This document shows, piece after piece, positions 62,632 through 64,000 of a DNA stretch of 64,000 nucleotides. Source of the DNA: G963667675 sp965197565 (GTDB lineage Bacteria > Chloroflexota > Dehalococcoidia > Lucifugimonadales > UBA3495). The stretch is from NCBI GenBank assembly GCA_965197565.1, contig CBDANK010000004.1:1550001-1614000 (forward strand). The letters are read 5' to 3'. Position numbers and translations under genes: made by a program. Below the pieces are notes generated by a model that was given only the letters and a program-made list of their open reading frames with translations, did no database searches and was not told the origin of the DNA. Every line of letters starts with the position of its first letter. Positions within the stretch are counted from its first letter, which is position 1.

Positions 62632-63840
62632 ATGGAGCCCACACCCGTGACTAAATCTCGAATGCGTTGGACAGTTGCTTTATTTCCCATCTTCGTGATG
62701 GCGCTGCTTGCGGCCGTGGCTTGTGGCGGGAGCGGCGCGAGCAGCAAATCGGCAACGGACGCCGCCCTGGAAGCACTGCCCGCGGAATTCCAGCGGGTGG
62801 CGGAAGTGTGGCGGCTGTTGCAGCGCGAGCATATCGAGGGAGGGAACCTCGACCCGCAACAGCTCAGCGACGGAGCCATTAGCGGCATGATGCGGGCCTT
62901 GGACGACCCCTACGCAGCGTTCCTAAACCCCAACCAATTCTCCTTGGAGTCTCAAGACATTCAGGGTTTCTTTGAGGGCATCGGGGCCGAGGTAGGCTTG
63001 CGTGACGGGCGGATTACTATTCTGGCTCCCATGCCCGATACCCCGGCCGACAAAGCGGGGATCCGTCCCGGTGATGTGATTCTGGAGATCGAAGGGGAGA
63101 CCACTCAAGGCATCAGCTTGATAGAGGCGGTATCCAAAATTCGGGGGGAGAAGGGCACCTCGGTCCGGTTGTTGGTGCTTCACCGCAACAGCAGTGAGCC
63201 GGAGCTACTCACAATAGTCCGAGGTGTTATCCCGTTGGAGAGCGTTCGTTTGTTGATGCAGGTGGGCCGTATTGGTCACTTGCAGTTGTTCAGCTTCACC
63301 GGCACCACCAGCGAGGAGCTCCAGAAAGCCTTGGAGCGGTTCGAACGGTCCAAGGGAGTAGGTCTGGTGGTCGACTTGAGAAACAATCCGGGCGGGCTCC
63401 TGTCGACGGTGGTGGAGGTGACCAGCCAGTTCATAGATGACGGTCTTGTGCTCTACCAAATAGACGCCCAAGGCAACCGCACCGATTGGAAGGTGAAACA
63501 GGGGGGCAAGGCCAAGACTATTCCCATGGTGGTGCTGGTCAACGAGTTCAGCGCCAGCGCCAGCGAGGTTTTCGTCGGCGCCGTCATGGACAACGACCGG
63601 GCCACCGTCATTGGCGCCACTACTTACGGTAAAGGCAGCGTCAACAACCTATGGCCCCTCTCCGACGGGTCCGGAGTCAATTTCACCGTGGCCAAGTGGT
63701 TCACTCCCGGCGGCATACAAATCGAGGGTGAGGGAATCGCGCCGGACGTGGTACAAGAACGACACGAGGATGAGTCTGAAGATGTTCAATTGGACTTGGC
63801 CATTGAAATCCTTAATGAGCAGATAGCTCAGGGCGGCTAA
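62632..63840 (+). CDS. S41 family C-terminal processing peptidase (CtpA-like), lipoprotein signal
   Basis: A 402-residue protease. The N-terminal helix ends A-V-A-C with Cys31, a probable lipoprotein site. An N-terminal helical region is followed by a PDZ domain near 115-195 (G-I-G-A-E-V-G near 117; A-G-I-R-P-G-D-V-I near 142) and the S41 core with D-L-R-N-N-P-G-G near 247. The catalytic Ser lies in S-A-S-A-S-E near 309 and Lys in Y-G-K-G-S near 336. It trims extracytoplasmic proteins at C-termini. smpB follows by 3 bases. Confidence 0.94.
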   Translation: MEPTPVTKSRMRWTVALFPIFVMALLAAVACGGSGASSKSATDAALEALPAEFQRVAEVWRLLQREHIEGGNLDPQQLSDGAISGMMRALDDPYAAFLNPNQFSLESQDIQGFFEGIGAEVGLRDGRITILAPMPDTPADKAGIRPGDVILEIEGETTQGISLIEAVSKIRGEKGTSVRLLVLHRNSSEPELLTIVRGVIPLESVRLLMQVGRIGHLQLFSFTGTTSEELQKALERFERSKGVGLVVDLRNNPGGLLSTVVEVTSQFIDDGLVLYQIDAQGNRTDWKVKQGGKAKTIPMVVLVNEFSASASEVFVGAVMDNDRATVIGATTYGKGSVNNLWPLSDGSGVNFTVAKWFTPGGIQIEGEGIAPDVVQERHEDESEDVQLDLAIEILNEQIAQGG

Positions 63841-63843
63841 CCT

Positions 63844-64000
63844 GTGGCCAAGAAGAAAGCATCCGATCCGAAGACCGGCAACCGGGCCGCGGCAAGCAAC
63901 AGGCGGGCGTTCTTTAACTACGAGATTCTCGACCGTTACGAAGCCGGGCTGGTGCTTACCGGTACTGAGATCAAATCGATACGGGCGGGAAAAGTTGACC
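63844..64000 (+). CDS. smpB: SmpB, tmRNA-binding protein (partial, 5' end)
   Basis: GTG at 63844 opens 52 codons to the window edge. N-R-R-A-F-F-N-Y-E-I-L-D near 19-30 and G-L-V-L-T-G-T-E-I-K-S-I-R-A-G-K near 34-49 are the conserved SmpB N-terminus. SmpB binds tmRNA to rescue stalled ribosomes. It sits 3 bases after the ctp stop and is likely co-transcribed. No ssrA gene is seen in the window. Confidence 0.93.
   Translation, partial: MAKKKASDPKTGNRAAASNRRAFFNYEILDRYEAGLVLTGTEIKSIRAGKVD

Noticed and set aside
62139..62888. N-terminal extension of the HMGS-like gene (250 codons)
   Set aside because: It is low-complexity, overlaps the start of ctp on the other strand and lies outside the conserved domain; ATG 62138 begins the domain.
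62139..64000. tmRNA gene near smpB
   Set aside because: No tRNA-like acceptor or tag-coding pattern is visible on either strand in the 1.8 kb examined.

Overview
The window is a GC-rich, gene-dense bacterial chromosome segment, probably from a metagenome. It has no rRNA, tRNA or CRISPR array that I can recognise. Gene content is that of a heterotrophic Chloroflexota bacterium close to the SAR202/Dehalococcoidia group. This is inferred from paralogous COG2159-type amidohydrolases, luciferase-like (LLM) flavin monooxygenases, Old-Yellow-Enzyme/FAD reductases, short-chain dehydrogenases, a CocE hydrolase and CoA-linked thiolases, lying around a plain minCDE and ctp-smpB housekeeping core. No 16S gene is present to confirm this.

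Layout. 1-1409: 5' end of a LicD-family gene and a secreted HNH nuclease. 1.7-9.7 kb: phosphotriesterase-like protein, amidohydrolase 1, phytoene-dehydrogenase-like flavoprotein, crotonase, an Asp-box propeller, nitroreductase and SDR. 9.8-15.2 kb (minus): VOC protein, thiolase, a ThDP enzyme split by an IS630 fragment lying between 118-bp direct repeats, and a lactonase-type propeller. 15.4-20.9 kb (plus): CocE hydrolase, aldo/keto reductase, MFS and amidohydrolase 2. 21-24.6 kb (minus): a tandem ectoine-synthase-like cupin, a polysaccharide deacetylase and a triple RidA protein. 24.8-32.7 kb (plus): fused HyuA-HyuB, then OYE-type reductase, LLM and SDR. 33.1-35.9 kb: second propeller and an IS110 element inserted in a dispersed palindromic repeat. 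36 kb: ureohydrolase. 37-48.3 kb (minus): MFS, second OYE reductase, PPOX protein, two LLM proteins, nitroreductase, malic enzyme, AhpD-like protein, a VOC remnant, a lone CoA-transferase alpha subunit and a YcaQ-like glycosylase. 48.6-50.6 kb: ammonium transporter and DUF1989. 50.7-55.7 kb: MBL hydrolase, LLM, metal-dependent amidohydrolase and a DAO oxidase. 55.9-57.8 kb: overlapping minC-minD-minE. 58-64 kb: MFS, thiolase, an HMG-CoA-synthase-like/DUF35 fusion, a CtpA-type protease and the start of smpB.

How it fits together. Most genes look like a catabolic toolbox. Flavin oxygenases and reductases, amidohydrolases, hydantoinase and DUF1989 would open or hydrolyse organic compounds. SDR, AKR, crotonase, thiolases and the CoA transferase would pass products into central metabolism. 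Amt and DUF1989 suggest nitrogen scavenging. I recognise no transcription factor in the window.

Most notable observations: (i) a single-chain triple RidA with an exact 411-bp period; (ii) a two-domain ectoine-synthase-like cupin with both iron-ligand sets retained; (iii) a family of 140-185-bp palindromic repeats, one of which supplies the stop codon of a CDS and another of which is interrupted by an IS110 element with a possible bridge-RNA region; (iv) the 118-bp duplication that splits the ThDP gene; (v) an HMGS-like/DUF35 fusion without the canonical cysteine beside an SCP2-type thiolase.
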